Below, piece after piece: positions 7,993 through 20,619 of a DNA stretch of 64,000 nucleotides. The translations under genes were made by a program, and so were the position numbers. Position 1 is the first letter of the stretch. Each line of letters starts with the position of its first letter. Where the stretch lies: NCBI RefSeq assembly GCF_037940415.1, contig NZ_CP149798.1, forward strand, positions 1,356,001 to 1,420,000, given 5' to 3'. The DNA comes from Streptomyces sp. f51 (GTDB lineage Bacteria > Actinomycetota > Actinomycetes > Streptomycetales > Streptomycetaceae). The notes under the pieces were generated by a model. It saw only the letters and a program-made list of their open reading frames with translations. It did no database searches and was not told the origin of the DNA.

Positions 7993-9273
7993 TCAGGGGC
8001 GGTAGGCGATCTGCGGTACGTCGAAGCAGTTCGTGTTCATGTCGCCCTGGGTGACCCAGCCCCTGCCGTCGCGCCAGCGGGCCACCGACAGACAGGTCCG
8101 GCGCGTCTTCGGCGGCTCGGGCAGCCGCTCGTAGGTGACGGGGAGCAGCAGCCCGCCCGCGGTGTAGGGCCTGCCCCGGTTCATGAACGCGTCGACGCAG
8201 GCCCGCGTGACGCCCGACGGAGGGCAGGACTTCGCCGCGTCCGTGAACCACCGTGCCGCGGCCCATCCCTCCAGCTGCCACTGGGAGTGGACCGGCAGCC
8301 CCTTGGTCGCGTCGCGGAACTCCCGTACGGCGGGGTCGCCGACGTCCTCGTAGTTGCGGCCGGCCCCCGTGGCCCACAGCGCGTTGCGGCAGCGCGGCGC
8401 GTCCTTGTAGTCCCCGGGCCCGGTGGAGGTCCAGTTCTGGACGTTGGTGACCTTGGCGATGACACGGGCGCCGACGCCGTCCATGGCCTTGCAGAGCTGG
8501 GCGTTGCCGTGGGTGTCCAGGGCGTCGAAGACGAGGTCGGCGCCCTGGGCCTTGAGGTCGGCCGCGGCGGCGCGGAAGTCGGGCAGCGCGAAGTCGACCT
8601 GTTCGGTGACGACCCGGTAGCCCTCGGTCCTGAGCCCCTGGGTGACCAGCCGGGCGTAGGCGGCGGAGGCGGACTGGTTGTAGGAGACTACGGCGGCGGT
8701 GCGGGCGCCGTGGACGCGCTTGAAGTAGCGGTAGACCTCGGTGCCGCCGTAGAGCTCGCCGTTCCAGCCGGGCGTGCCCCGGCGCGGTGCGAGGCTGCCG
8801 TAGATCCCGTACAGGTGCGGGTAGGTGTCGTAGGCGGCGCCGATGGGCTGGCCGCCGATGTCGGGCACTCCCGCTCGGGACACCTGGGGGGCGCCCGCGT
8901 AGTCGAGGGCGGTGGTGGCGACGAGTGCGACGACCTTGTCCTCGTCGATCAGCCGGTGCACGCACGCGCTGTCGCCGACACCGCTGCCGCCGTCGTCGCA
9001 GACCCGCACCTCGACGGGCCGGCCGCCGATGCCGCCGTGGGCGTCGAGCCGGTCGAAGAAGGCTTTCGCCCCGTCGCGCGGTCCGGTGAAGGCGGCGGCG
9101 CCGACGGGGCTGGTGGCACTGCTGATGATGCCGACCCGGATCGGCTCGGCGGACCGCGCGGGCGTGGGTGTGGCCCGGTTCTCGAAGTCGCTCTCGGGGA
9201 GCCGGCTGCCGCAGGCCGTGCCGAGCAGGAGCAGCAGGCCCGCGACGGCGGCACCGGTCGCCGTGTGCCGCAC
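7993..9273 (-). CDS. Liv-type ABC transporter substrate-binding lipoprotein
   Basis: The 426-residue product begins with a lipoprotein signal peptide ending LLLLLGTAC (lipid-modified Cys near residue 21), followed by a periplasmic-binding-protein type I fold: IRVGIISSATSPVGAAAFTG, VVALVATTALDYAG and TAAVVSYNQSASAAYARLV. These match LivK/AmiC-like receptors for branched-chain amino acids, amides or similar solutes. It is divergent from the fused Liv permease/ATPase genes 0.7 kb away, so it is the probable receptor for that transporter. The GTG start at 9273 follows the lipoprotein at 9280 by only six bases, suggesting one leftward transcript. Confidence 0.88.
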   Translation of the reverse strand: MRHTATGAAVAGLLLLLGTACGSRLPESDFENRATPTPARSAEPIRVGIISSATSPVGAAAFTGPRDGAKAFFDRLDAHGGIGGRPVEVRVCDDGGSGVGDSACVHRLIDEDKVVALVATTALDYAGAPQVSRAGVPDIGGQPIGAAYDTYPHLYGIYGSLAPRRGTPGWNGELYGGTEVYRYFKRVHGARTAAVVSYNQSASAAYARLVTQGLRTEGYRVVTEQVDFALPDFRAAAADLKAQGADLVFDALDTHGNAQLCKAMDGVGARVIAKVTNVQNWTSTGPGDYKDAPRCRNALWATGAGRNYEDVGDPAVREFRDATKGLPVHSQWQLEGWAAARWFTDAAKSCPPSGVTRACVDAFMNRGRPYTAGGLLLPVTYERLPEPPKTRRTCLSVARWRDGRGWVTQGDMNTNCFDVPQIAYRP

Positions 9274-9279
9274 CGCGGG

Positions 9280-9816
9280 TCAGCAGCCCGGGACGGGGCT
9301 CGACGACCCGTTGCCGCTCAGCTGGACCAGCGCGCAGAGCGTGTTGACGGAGACCTTCCAGGTGCCGTTCTGCTCGACGGCGGTGCCGGAGGCGTTCGGC
9401 AGGGCGGTCGCGCCCTTCAGGGTCAGCGTGTAGGTCACGTTCGCCTCGGTCGGGGAGGTGAACTCGACCTTGTTCACCGTGGCCTTCACCTGCTGCCCGC
9501 GCTGGTCGCCGTTGAAGCCCTGGAGCACCGGGGCCATCCGGTCGCCGTTCTCCAGGACGGCCTGCTTCTCCTTGGCGGAGACGGCAGGGTCGAAGAACTT
9601 CTCCCAGTTCTGCTGGATCTCCTTCCGGGCCGCGGCCGGATCGGCCGGAGCCGTGGCGGAGGGCAGGCTGGTGGACTGCTGCGCCGAGGGTGTGGACGAC
9701 GCGGAACTCCCGCCGCCGTTGTCCGCGCAGGCCGTGAGGGCGGCGGCGAGGACCAGGACCGCCGCACCCGCCATCGCCCTGACGTTCCCCCGCCTGAGGT
9801 CGCTCCCGAGAACCAT
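9280..9816 (-). CDS. hypothetical secreted lipoprotein
   Basis: The 178-residue product has a positively charged start, a hydrophobic stretch and a lipobox ending ALTAC (Cys near residue 30). A Ser/Thr/Pro-rich linker follows, then a compact domain with KEIQQNWEKFFDPAVSAKEK and VNKVEFTSPTEANVTYTLTL, which looks like the low-molecular-weight antigen MTB12-like fold of actinobacterial lipoproteins (inference). It ends in Cys, which may pair with the Cys of VNTLCALVQL. ATG 9816 is preferred to the upstream start at 9894, which would put 26 polar residues before the signal. It is first in a two-gene leftward unit with the Liv binding protein. Confidence 0.75.
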   Translation of the reverse strand: MVLGSDLRRGNVRAMAGAAVLVLAAALTACADNGGGSSASSTPSAQQSTSLPSATAPADPAAARKEIQQNWEKFFDPAVSAKEKQAVLENGDRMAPVLQGFNGDQRGQQVKATVNKVEFTSPTEANVTYTLTLKGATALPNASGTAVEQNGTWKVSVNTLCALVQLSGNGSSSPVPGC

Positions 9817-9938
9817 CTGGCTCACCACCGGGTGTCGGTCCGGGCCGAATGCGCCCGTCGCTTTCAGGGTCGGCTTCCAGGGGGCATAGTGCAAGCCATC
9901 GGCTGACTTGGACAGATACCCGACGTGTGGGAGTCCGG

Positions 9939-10436
9939 ATGCGGACAGCTCGACCGCGCAGCGTGCACCCCTTCCTGTGGGCCGGCTGGGCCGCCCTGGC
10001 CGCCGGAGCGGTGTTGTGCGTGATCGGCTGGTACGGCGTCTCGGGCGAGCGGTACGCGGAGCGCCAGCTGCCCTACCTCGCCTCCTGCACGGTGCCCGGT
10101 GCCGCGCTGATCGTCGCCGGCGCGGTGCTGCTGGCCCACGGCAGGAACGCCTCGGCGGCGGCCCGTGTCGAGGAGCTGTACGGGCTGCTGGTGGCCGCCG
10201 GGGCCGAGGACGCCGGGGAACCGGGGCCGGCGGCCACCGCGCCCGTGGCCGTCAGCGGCGATCTGCTCATGGTGCCGGGCGGCACCCTGTACCACCGCGC
10301 GGACTGCCCGCTGGTGGCGGGGAAGCCGGAGGCCGTGCCGGCCGACTCCCGTGTCCTGGCGAGCGGGGACCTGGGGCCGTGCCCGATCTGCGAACCCGAC
10401 ACCGAGGACGGCCCCTCCGCCGGTCCGGACGACTGA
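9939..10436 (+). CDS. two-TM membrane protein with a C-terminal Cys/His cluster
   Basis: I do not recognise this 165-residue protein as a named family. It has two membrane segments near residues 13-32 and 46-65, then a cytoplasmic region. The C-terminus contains LYHRADCPLVAGK and GPCPICEP: one His and three Cys spaced like a small metal-binding knuckle. The ATG at 9939 has GGAG upstream. Its stop overlaps the start of the fused Liv gene by one base (TGATG at 10434-10438), so the two are translationally coupled and the protein may be an accessory subunit of the transporter. Confidence 0.75.
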   Translation: MRTARPRSVHPFLWAGWAALAAGAVLCVIGWYGVSGERYAERQLPYLASCTVPGAALIVAGAVLLAHGRNASAAARVEELYGLLVAAGAEDAGEPGPAATAPVAVSGDLLMVPGGTLYHRADCPLVAGKPEAVPADSRVLASGDLGPCPICEPDTEDGPSAGPDD

Positions 10437-13287
10437 TGTCCTCGCTGACGTACGACCTCACCCTCGCCGGTCTCTCGGTCGGCGCCGCCGCGGCGCTCAC
10501 CGGCATCGGGCTGATCGTCACCTACCGGGCCACCGGGGTCCTCAACTTCGCGCACGGCGCGATCGCGATGGTGTGCGCGTATCTGCTGCGCCAGTTCACC
10601 GTCGGATGGGGCTGGCCGCTCGCGCCGGCCGCCGCGGTGACGCTGCTCGTGGTGGCCCCGGCCATCGGGACGGCCCTGGAGCGCTTCGTGTTCCGGCCGC
10701 TGTCCCTGCGCGGCGGCGACCCGGCGCAGACCCTGGTCGCGAGCATCGGCGTCTTCGTCCTGTTGGTGGGCGGCGCCGCGCTCGTGTGGGGCACCGGGGC
10801 CAGGGCGGACGCGCCGACGCTGGTGTCGGCCGATCCGTGGGGGCAGCTCGCGGTGGCCGTCGCGCTGGCCGCGGGCGTGGGCGCGGTGACCCGCTGGACC
10901 CGCTTCGGCACGGAGTCGCGGGCCGTCGTCGACGACCGCCCCCTCGCGGTGCTCGGCGGTGTCGACGCCGACCGGGTGGCCGCCGCGGGCTGGGCCTTCG
11001 GCTCGTTCACCGCGGGCCTGACGGGCGTGCTCCTCGCTCCGTACGTGCGGCTCGACCCGTACGGTCTGCCGCTGCTGGTGATCGAGGTGATGGCGGTCGC
11101 GGTGGCGGCCCGGATGCGCAGTCTGCCCGTCGCCGTCCTGGTCGCGCTCGGCATCGGTGTCGCCCAGAGCCAGCTGACCCGGCTGCACCCCACCGGCTGG
11201 GCGGAGCCGCTGCTGGAGGCGGTCGGCGCCAACCTGTTCGTGGTCGCGCTCCTCGTCGCCGCGCTCGTGCTGCCCGGCATCGGCGGCCGTGACGCGCTCC
11301 CGCGTCCGGCGGCGGCCCGGGTGCCGGCACCGCCCGGGACCCGGGTGGTCGCCGTCGTGCTGTTCCTGCTCCCCCTGGGGTTCGCGGGCTCGGACCTGTC
11401 CACGTCGGTGCAGGTGCCCGCGCTGGGGGTCGTCCTGCTGTCGCTCGTCGTGGTCACCGGCCGGGGCGGCCAGATCTCGCTGGGGCAGGCCGCGTACGCC
11501 GGTCTGGGCGCGCTGTTCACGGCGCTGCTGGCCGCGGGGCGGTTCCCGGGGCTGCCGCGGCTGCCCGAGCTGGCGGCGCTGGCGGTGGCGGTGCTGCTGG
11601 TGGCCCCGCTGGGTCTGCTGACCGGGTGGCCGGCCATCGAACGGCACGGACTGGCGCTCGCGGTGGCCACCTTCGCGGTGGGCGTGGGCGTCAGCCGGTT
11701 CGTCTTCGAGCAGCCGTACGCGGTGGCGGGACTGACCCTGGACCGCCCGGCCGGGTTCGGCGGCGACCGCGCGTACTACGCGCTCGAACTCGTGCTGCTC
11801 GCGGCTGCCCTGCTCGCCGCGCACACGCTGCGCCGGGGCCGGACGGGCCGGGCCCTGGCCGCCATGCGGGACCACGAGGCGGGCGCCTCGGCCGCGGGCG
11901 TCCGTGTCCCGGCCCTGAAACTGACGGCGTTCGTCGTGGGGGCCGCGCTGGCCGCCCTGGGCGGCGGCATGCTCGGCATGGGCCTGCGCGCCTTCGACGC
12001 CACCGAGTACGACCCGGTGCGCAGTCTCCTGTGGTTCGCGGCGGTCGTCGTGCTGGGCGCCGACAGCGTTCTCGGCGCGCTGGTCGCCGCCGCTCTGCTG
12101 GTCGGGCTCGACGCGGGAGCCCGTGGCGGGGTGGCCGCGGCCCTGATCGGACTCCTCGCCGTCCTCGTCGGCCGCTTCCCCGAGGGCCCGTACGAGGCAC
12201 TGCGCACCACGCTGTCCCACCTGCGCCCCACCCACCACGCGACCCTGACCCCCCTGGGCGTCCGCACCCGCACCCGCCTGCGCGCGGCGGCGGCACCATG
12301 GGCGGGGTCCGGCGTCGGAAGGACCCCGGTCACCGGCACCGGGGCGGGAGCGCGGGGGGCCGGCGGGTCCGCCAGGGGCGGCGCGGGAGGCGCGCCACGG
12401 GCAGGGGCGCGGGGGGCGAGTGGTGGAACCGTCCGTGACGCCGGCGGGGCCGCGCAGCCGCCGGACGCGACGCCGGCGGCCGGCCCCGGACAGGGCGCCT
12501 GGCCCGGCCCGGTGCCCGTCGCGTCCGGCGGGCCGGGGACCACCGCGCCCGGTGCCGGGGCGGGAGCGCGGGTGGGTGGGCCCGGGCGCGTCGGCGGCCT
12601 GGGCGCCCGGCCGTTGGAGGGTCGGGGGCTGCGGGTCGAGCACGGGGGGTTCACCGCTCTGGACGGGGTGACGCTCGACGTCCCTGTGGGGCGGGTCACC
12701 GCGGTCGTGGGACCCAACGGGGCCGGCAAGAGCACCCTCTTCCACTGTCTCGCGGGCACACTGCGCCCCTCGGGCGGACAGGTGCTGCTGGGAGGGCGGG
12801 ACATCACCCGGCTGGCCGCGCACGCGCGGACGCGGCTGGGGATCGCACGGACCTTCCAGGAGCTGGCGGTCTTCCCGTCGCTGACCGTGGCGGAGAACGT
12901 GCGCGTGGGCGCGGAACAGGGCCGGATCACCGATCCCGGGGCGGCGGAGCGGGCGTTGCGGCTGCTCGGCCTCGACGGACCGGTGCGATCGCTGCCCGCG
13001 GCCGGGCTGCCGACCGGGACGCTGCGGCGGGTCGAGCTGGCCCGGGCACTCGCCGGAAGCCCCCGCGTCCTGCTGCTCGACGAGCCCGCGGCCGGTCTCG
13101 ACACCGGCGAGGTGGCGGCACTGGCCCGGGTGCTGCGGGCGCTGGCCGCTGACGGCACGGCCCTCCTGGTCGTCGAGCACGACCTCGATCTGGTGGCCGG
13201 CCTGGCCCACACCGTCCATGTCATGGCGGCCGGGCGGATCGTCGCCTCGGGTCCCGCCGACCGCGTACTGGACACGAGGACCGGCGC

Positions 13288-13291
<4 letters not shown>
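10436..13291 (+). CDS. fused LivH-LivM-LivG branched-chain-type ABC transporter protein
   Basis: One 951-residue polypeptide joins three subunits that are usually separate. Residues about 1-280 are a LivH-type permease (YRATGVLNFAHGAIAM is its signature). Residues about 300-600 are a LivM-type permease (VVTGRGGQISLGQAAYAGLG). A Gly/Ala/Pro-rich linker spans about 600-722. Residues about 725-951 are a LivG-type ATPase with Walker A GPNGAGKST near 758, Walker B VLLLDEP near 879 and the H-loop VVEHDLDLVAG. The ABC signature position reads LPTGTLRR, weaker than the LPYGQQRR-like form I expect in LivG. The start is fixed by the TGATG overlap with the preceding gene; LivF overlaps the stop. Confidence 0.9.
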
Positions 13292-14611
<1,320 letters not shown>

Positions 14612-14721
14612 CTAAGCAGCGCGTCCGGCCCGCCCGCCCAGCCCGCGCCCGGCACGCCCGGGGCCCCACCCGGTCGGACGACCGGATGGGGCCTCGCGCC
14701 CGGGACGAGGGGGAGCGTGGC

Positions 14722-15582
<861 letters not shown>

Positions 15583-15740
15583 CTATGGAGCGAGGCGCCC
15601 CGATATCAACCAACTCCTTGTCATTCGAGGCCAGTTAACGGTTACCGTAGGGAACATCGATTTTCGGCCACCCATTTCATTGGGTGATTTCCGGATTTGT
15701 CGACCCTCGCCCGTTGCGATCTGTGACTCACTTCACCCGG

Positions 15741-15769
15741 TCAACTTCCTCCGGCCTTCCGGAAGTTGA
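15741..15769. promoter_or_regulatory. inverted repeat in divergent rpf / 15950 promoter region
   Basis: TCAACTTCC (15741-15749) is repeated inverted as GGAAGTTGA (15761-15769) with an 11-nt centre. It lies in a comparatively AT-rich 530-bp divergent intergenic region, so an operator is more likely than a terminator. Confidence 0.4.
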
Positions 15770-15949
15770 CTGGGAGTAACCAATTCCGGGGGCGCCTTCA
15801 CCCTGGGCGTCGGATGGTTCGATTCCGTTCGCTCTCGGGCGTGACTCCGGCCACAGATCACCCGTTGACATCTTCAAGAGCCGGGAACCCCCGGTTCATG
15901 GGCCGGGAGCCACCCGGCACCGCCACGCACCGCATCCCGAGGAGCCACC

Positions 15950-16723
15950 GTGCCGCGCATGCTCGACGTCAGCGACGACGTACGCGCCGAGATCGGCGAC
16001 GAAGAAGCCGACCGGCTGCTCGCCGGAGAGAACGCCCCCGGCAGTTACGACTGCACGTCGTGCCGCACCCCGGGCGACTCGGAACAGGAGCGCACCAGCA
16101 CCGTCCTGTTCATCGGCGACGAGACCGCCGTCCTCGCCTTCGCCCACGCCACCTGCCTTCCCTCGCAGGTCGTGCAGGTCACCGAGGAACAACTCCAGGG
16201 CGCCGTCCGCTCGATCCACCCCGACGGAGCGCCCGCCGACCCCGTTCCCGAGCAGGCCGTGCTCGGGGTCACCAGCGGACTCGTCCTGATCAACGGCGAG
16301 TTGCACCCGGCGCTCGTCGTCGAGCCGACCGGTCCGATCGTGCGACCGGGCTCGACCGACATCGGCGACGACTTCCTGCCCCTGCTGATCGAACAGGGCT
16401 TCATGCCCGCGACCGAGCTGAACTCGGTGCCGCCGGTCCTGCACGGCTGGTCCGTCCTGCTCGCGGCGGGCCAGCTGCACGCCGTGCTCCAGCCGGGCAC
16501 CGGCGGCGGCTCGCCCGTCGCCTGGTGGCAGGCCCACCAGGCGCTCCAGGTCACCGACAGCTGGCGTGCCGCCGCGAACAAGCTCCAGCAGGTGCTCCTG
16601 TTCGCGGCGCCGGTCGGCTCGATCGGCCGTCAGCCGCGGGAGGACCTGCTGCGCGACGCGCTCGACAAGGCGGCCGCCAACGGCCAGCTGGTCGCGGCGG
16701 CGATGCCCCTCGCCGGCACGTGA
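15950..16723 (+). CDS. conserved hypothetical protein with Cys-pair
   Basis: I do not recognise a named family for this 257-residue soluble protein. It opens MLDVSDDVRAEIGDEEADRLL, has a CTSC pair near residue 35 and HATC near 67 that could bind a metal, and is otherwise an alpha/beta protein rich in hydrophobic strands (AVLGVTSGLVLINGELHPAL, WSVLLAAGQLHAVLQPG). The GTG at 15950 follows GAGGAG by seven bases. The codon use is typical for the window. It is divergent from the rpf pair and no operon partner follows, so no function can be inferred. Confidence 0.75.
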   Translation: MPRMLDVSDDVRAEIGDEEADRLLAGENAPGSYDCTSCRTPGDSEQERTSTVLFIGDETAVLAFAHATCLPSQVVQVTEEQLQGAVRSIHPDGAPADPVPEQAVLGVTSGLVLINGELHPALVVEPTGPIVRPGSTDIGDDFLPLLIEQGFMPATELNSVPPVLHGWSVLLAAGQLHAVLQPGTGGGSPVAWWQAHQALQVTDSWRAAANKLQQVLLFAAPVGSIGRQPREDLLRDALDKAAANGQLVAAAMPLAGT

Positions 16724-16822
16724 AGACGTCCCGCCGGGCCGGGGCCCGGCGGGAATCACGATGAACCGGAGGCCGGCTGAGCCGCGGAGGGTGTGAGGGC
16801 ACGGCGGCGCCCGGTTCGCCGC

Positions 16823-17010
16823 GGCGCGGTAGCGCGTGGCCGGTCAGGCGGGCGTGGTCCGGCACGGCGCGGTAGCGCGTGGTCTGACGCGGCGCGGGAG
16901 GCGCGTGGTCCGGCGCGGCGCGGATGCATGTGGTCCGGCGCGGCGCAGTAGCGCGTGGACGGCGCGGCGCGGCGGTGCTTCGGGGCGGCGCGGAAGCGTG
17001 TGTGCGGCGG
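16823..17010. repeat. tandem array of about 25-bp GGCGCGG-TAGCGCGTGGTCC units
   Basis: In the 450-bp gap before the gene at 17175, degenerate units start at 16823, 16866, 16891, 16917, 16942, about 16966 and 16987, mostly 24-26 bp apart. Each begins GGCGCGG and several contain AGCGCGTGG. The rest of the gap holds no supported gene. Confidence 0.7.
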
Positions 17011-17174
17011 TGCTTCGGGGCATGGCGGAGAGCCGCGGGCAGCCCGGTCGGCGTCCGCCGCTCAAGGGTGCCCGTACGGCGTCCCGCGCCCCCACGCGCG
17101 CCGCTCACTCCTCACGGACCGCGAAATGACCTTTCCGGCCGCATCCGTTGGGCGGCGGGGTCGTTGGCACGTAC

Positions 17175-17618
17175 GTGCACACCTACGACGTCCCCGGCCA
17201 CCGGCCCTTCCAGCCGGTCCCTGCCTCTGGCTCCTCCCACCGTCCGAGCAGAGAGGTGACGGCGTCGCGGCCGGTGCATGACCCTCATCATCAGGGCGGC
17301 TCATCGGCCACACCGATCTACGACGCGCTCTACGCCGAGTGGATCAGAGCGTTCAGGACGCTGCCCGGTGACCGGCACGGTGAGGAGAACCTGGAGTTCA
17401 AGGCCTTCGGGATCCTCGGACGGGGCTCCAACTCGTTCAGCTCCTCGGGCACCTACAGCTCGTACAGCGCGGGAGCGCAGACGACCCGGCAGATCGCCGC
17501 GCAGCACGGGCACACCACCACGACGACGGCCGTCTGGCAGCCGGGAGCGCGCCAGCACGGCTCCGGGATGCACCACATCCCGGCCGCGCTGCCGCCCGCC
17601 CCGCGCAGGGGTCTTTGA
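17175..17618 (+). CDS. conserved streptomycete hypothetical protein
   Basis: The 147-residue product has no recognised domain. A conserved-looking core, TPIYDALYAEWIRAFRTLPG near residues 47-66, is followed by a Ser/Thr/Gly/His-rich low-complexity segment and a C-terminal MHHIPAALPPAPRRGL. I recall similar proteins beside der in other Streptomyces, which is why I accept it as a gene. The start is uncertain: the GTG at 17175 is used, though the conserved part begins later. It converges on der with a shared terminator. Confidence 0.6.
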   Translation: MHTYDVPGHRPFQPVPASGSSHRPSREVTASRPVHDPHHQGGSSATPIYDALYAEWIRAFRTLPGDRHGEENLEFKAFGILGRGSNSFSSSGTYSSYSAGAQTTRQIAAQHGHTTTTTAVWQPGARQHGSGMHHIPAALPPAPRRGL

Positions 17619-17645
17619 GCGGCGGGTCCGTGAGCGGTCATACAT

Positions 17646-17679
17646 GAGGGGCGGCTCCCCAGGGGGGGAGCCGCCCCTC
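17646..17679. terminator. bidirectional hairpin terminator
   Basis: A 15-bp perfect stem (GAGGGGCGGCTCCCC at 17646-17660, complement at 17665-17679) with a 4-nt loop stands between the convergent hypothetical gene (+) and der (-). Confidence 0.88.
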
Positions 17680-17697
17680 ACGCTTCGCCCGTGGGCG

Positions 17698-19176
17698 TCA
17701 CTTCTTCTTGTTCGTACCGCGCTTCTCGCGCACCCGCACCGAGATGTGGATCGGGGTGCCCTCGAAGCCGAACTCCTCGCGCAGCCGGCGCTCGATGAAG
17801 CGGCGGTAGCCGTGCTCGATGAACCCGGAGGCGAAGAGCACGAACCGCGGGGGCTTGGTGCCCGCCTGGGTCCCGAACAGGATGCGGGGCTGCTTGCCGC
17901 CGCGGACCGGGTGCGGGTGGGCGGCGACCAGCTCACCGAGGAAGGCGTTCAGACGGCCGGTCGGAACGCGGGTCTCCCAGCCGGCCAGGGCCGTCTCGAT
18001 CGCCGGGACGAGCTTCTCCATGTGACGGCCGGTACGGGCCGAGACGTTCACCCGGGGCGCCCAGGCCACCTGGGCGAGCTCGGTCTCGATCTCCCGCTCC
18101 AGGTAGTAGCGGCGCTCCTCGTCGAGGGTGTCCCACTTGTTGAAGGCGAGGACGATGGCGCGGCCCGCGTCGACGGCCATGGTGACGATGCGCTGGTCCT
18201 GCACCGAGATGGTCTCGGACGCGTCGATCAGGATGACCGCGACCTCGGCCTTCTCGACGGCGGCGGCCGTGCGCAGCGAGGCGTAGTAGTCCGCGCCCTG
18301 CTGGAGGTGGACGCGCTTGCGGATGCCCGCCGTGTCGACGAACTTCCAGGTGACGCCGCCGAGTTCGATGAGCTCGTCGACCGGGTCGCGGGTGGTGCCC
18401 GCGATCTCGTTGACGACCACGCGGTCCTCGTTGGCGACCTTGTTCAGCAGGGAGGACTTGCCGACGTTCGGGCGGCCGATGAGGGCGATGCGGCGGGGGC
18501 CGCCGACCGCGGTGCCGAAGGACTGCGCCGGGGCCTCGGGCAGCGCCTCCAGGACGGCGTCGAGCATGTCGCCGGTGCCGCGGCCGTGCAGCGCGGAGAC
18601 CGGGTGCGGCTCGCCGAGGCCGAGGGCCCACAGGTACGAGGCGTCGGACTCGCCGCTCATGCCGTCGACCTTGTTGGCACACAGGACGACGGGCTTGCCG
18701 GCCTTGCGCAGAAGGCGTACGACGGCCTCGTCGGTGTCGGTCGCGCCGACCTTGGCGTCGACGACGAAGACGACCGCGTCGGCGGCCTCGATCGCGTACT
18801 CGGCCTGGGCGGCGACGGACGCGTCGATGCCGAGGACGTCCTGCTCCCAGCCGCCGGTGTCGACGAGCTTGAAGCGGCGGCCCGCCCACTCGGCCTCGTA
18901 GGTGACGCGGTCGCGGGTGACGCCCGGCTTGTCCTCGACGACCGCCTCGCGGCGGCCGATGATGCGGTTCACCAGGGTCGACTTGCCGACGTTCGGGCGG
19001 CCGACGACGGCGAGGACGGGCAGCGGGCCGTGGCCCGCCTCCTCGATCGCGCCCTCGACGTCCTCGACGTCGAAGCCCTCTTCCGCGGCGAGCTCCATGA
19101 ACTCCGCGTACTCGGCATCGCCAAGCGCCCCGTGCTCGTGTTCCGCCGAGCCGTCGGGCTGGATGTGGTCGTTCAT
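17698..19176 (-). CDS. der: ribosome-assembly GTPase Der (EngA)
   Basis: The 492-residue product contains two tandem GTPase domains, each with G1 (GRPNVGKS), G3 (DTGG and DTAG) and G4 (NKVD and NKWD), followed by a KH-like C-terminal domain ending [13 protein letters not shown]. Der binds the 50S subunit during maturation. The N-terminal about 50 residues are acidic, as in actinobacterial homologues. ATG 19176 is preceded by GAGG eight bases upstream. It is the last gene of the leftward set plsC-cmk-tyrA-aroH and lies 76 bp after plsC. Confidence 0.97.
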   Translation of the reverse strand: MNDHIQPDGSAEHEHGALGDAEYAEFMELAAEEGFDVEDVEGAIEEAGHGPLPVLAVVGRPNVGKSTLVNRIIGRREAVVEDKPGVTRDRVTYEAEWAGRRFKLVDTGGWEQDVLGIDASVAAQAEYAIEAADAVVFVVDAKVGATDTDEAVVRLLRKAGKPVVLCANKVDGMSGESDASYLWALGLGEPHPVSALHGRGTGDMLDAVLEALPEAPAQSFGTAVGGPRRIALIGRPNVGKSSLLNKVANEDRVVVNEIAGTTRDPVDELIELGGVTWKFVDTAGIRKRVHLQQGADYYASLRTAAAVEKAEVAVILIDASETISVQDQRIVTMAVDAGRAIVLAFNKWDTLDEERRYYLEREIETELAQVAWAPRVNVSARTGRHMEKLVPAIETALAGWETRVPTGRLNAFLGELVAAHPHPVRGGKQPRILFGTQAGTKPPRFVLFASGFIEHGYRRFIERRLREEFGFEGTPIHISVRVREKRGTNKKK

Positions 19177-19252
19177 GAAGTCCGTACCTCGTCGTTCATC
19201 GTGGTGATCGGTGGACCACCCGTTAACGGGGTGATCCACTACTAAGTGTCGC

Positions 19253-19927
19253 CTAACGCCCGGCGGGGCGCCCGGCGTTTTCCCGGCGTCCGGTCAGATG
19301 TCTGGCGTTGTCCAGGTGGGCGCTGAGCTGTTTCTGGATGCGGCCGGTGGCCTCGTCCAGCGCCTGTCGCGTGCGCCGGCCGCTGCCGTCGCCCGCTTCG
19401 AAGGGGTCTCCGAAGACGACGTCGACCCTGCTGCGCAGCGGGGGCAGCGCCTTCGTCAGCCGGCTGGTGCGCTCGGTGCTTCCCAGCACCGCGACCGGGA
19501 CGATCGGCGCTCCGCTGCGTACAGCGAAGTAGGCGAGACCGGCCCGCAGCGAGGCGAAGTCGCCCTCGCCCCGGGTGCCCTCGGGGAAGATCCCGAGGAC
19601 TCCGCCGTCCGCCAGGACGCCGAGGGCGTCGGTGATGGCGGCGCGGTCGGCGATCTCGCGGTCGACCTTCAGCTGGCCGATGCCCAGCAGGAACGGGTCG
19701 AGCGGGCCGACGAACGCCTCCTTCTTGATCAGGAAGTGCGTCGGCCTGGGCGCGACGCCCATGACCATCGGTCCGTCGATGTTGTGCGCGTGGTTCACGG
19801 CCAGGATCGCGGGACCGGTCGCCGGGACCTTCCAGGCGCCGAGCACGCGCGGCTTCCACAGCCCGTACATCAGGCCGACGCCGATGCGGCGACCGACCTC
19901 GGCGCGTCTCGCGGAGGGTGCGCTCAC
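19253..19927 (-). CDS. plsC: 1-acyl-sn-glycerol-3-phosphate acyltransferase (PlsC-like)
   Basis: The 224-residue product is a membrane-associated acyltransferase of phospholipid synthesis. Motif I is NHAHNID (H-x4-D), and motif III is FPEGTRGEG near residue 120. The substrate-binding loop between them and the C-terminal IVPVAVLGS strand also fit. It starts at GTG 19927 inside a GTGA overlap with the cmk stop, so it is translationally coupled to cmk, a pairing I remember from other actinobacteria. Confidence 0.93.
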   Translation of the reverse strand: MSAPSARRAEVGRRIGVGLMYGLWKPRVLGAWKVPATGPAILAVNHAHNIDGPMVMGVAPRPTHFLIKKEAFVGPLDPFLLGIGQLKVDREIADRAAITDALGVLADGGVLGIFPEGTRGEGDFASLRAGLAYFAVRSGAPIVPVAVLGSTERTSRLTKALPPLRSRVDVVFGDPFEAGDGSGRRTRQALDEATGRIQKQLSAHLDNARHLTGRRENAGRPAGR

Positions 19928-20619
19928 GCGGCGGCCCGCTTCTCCTCGACGAGGGTGACGACACACTCGATGACCTGCTGGAGCGTGAGGTCGGAGGTGT
20001 CCACCTCGACCGCGTCGTCCGCCTTGGCGAGGGGGGAGGTCTTCCGGCTGGAGTCGGCCGCGTCGCGCTTGACCAGCGCCTCGCGCGTCGCGTCGATGTC
20101 CGCGCCCTTCAGCTCACCGCTGCGCCGGGCGGCACGCGCCTCGGGGGAGGCGGTGAGGAAGATCTTCAGGTCGGCGTCGGGCAGCACGGTGGTGCCGATG
20201 TCCCGGCCCTCGACGACGATGCCGGCCGCCGCGGACCCGGCGAGGGCGCGCTGGAGCTCGGTGATGCGGGCGCGCACCTCCGGGACGGCGCTGACCGCGC
20301 TGACCTTGGAGGTGACCTCCTGCGTGCGGATGGGTCCGGCGACGTCGGTCCCGTCGACCGTGATGGTCGGCTCGGCCGGGTCGGTACCGGAGATGATCTC
20401 CGGCTTGCCGGCGGCGGCGGCGATCGCGGAGGGGTCCGTGATGTCGATGTCGTTGCTGACCATCCACCACGTGATCGCGCGGTACTGGGCCCCGGTGTCC
20501 AGGTAGCTCAGACCCAGCTTCGCGGCCACGGCCTTCGAGGTGCTCGACTTGCCCGTGCCGGAGGGGCCGTCGATGGCGACAATCACAGCCGGAGCGGTAC
20601 GGGCGGCGCCGTTTTCCAC
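19924..20619 (-). CDS. cmk: cytidylate kinase
   Basis: The 231-residue product phosphorylates CMP and dCMP with ATP. It has the P-loop AIDGPSGTGKSSTSK near residue 12, the NMP-binding segment YLDTGAQYRAITW, GIVVEGRDIGTTVLPDAD, and the lid region RRSGELKGAD. The length matches the family. The GTG at 20619 has GGAAGG nine bases upstream and gives the usual N-terminus; the frame continues to 20682 without support. The gap of about 175 bp to tyrA is very G+C-rich. Confidence 0.96.
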   Translation of the reverse strand: MENGAARTAPAVIVAIDGPSGTGKSSTSKAVAAKLGLSYLDTGAQYRAITWWMVSNDIDITDPSAIAAAAGKPEIISGTDPAEPTITVDGTDVAGPIRTQEVTSKVSAVSAVPEVRARITELQRALAGSAAAGIVVEGRDIGTTVLPDADLKIFLTASPEARAARRSGELKGADIDATREALVKRDAADSSRKTSPLAKADDAVEVDTSDLTLQQVIECVVTLVEEKRAAA

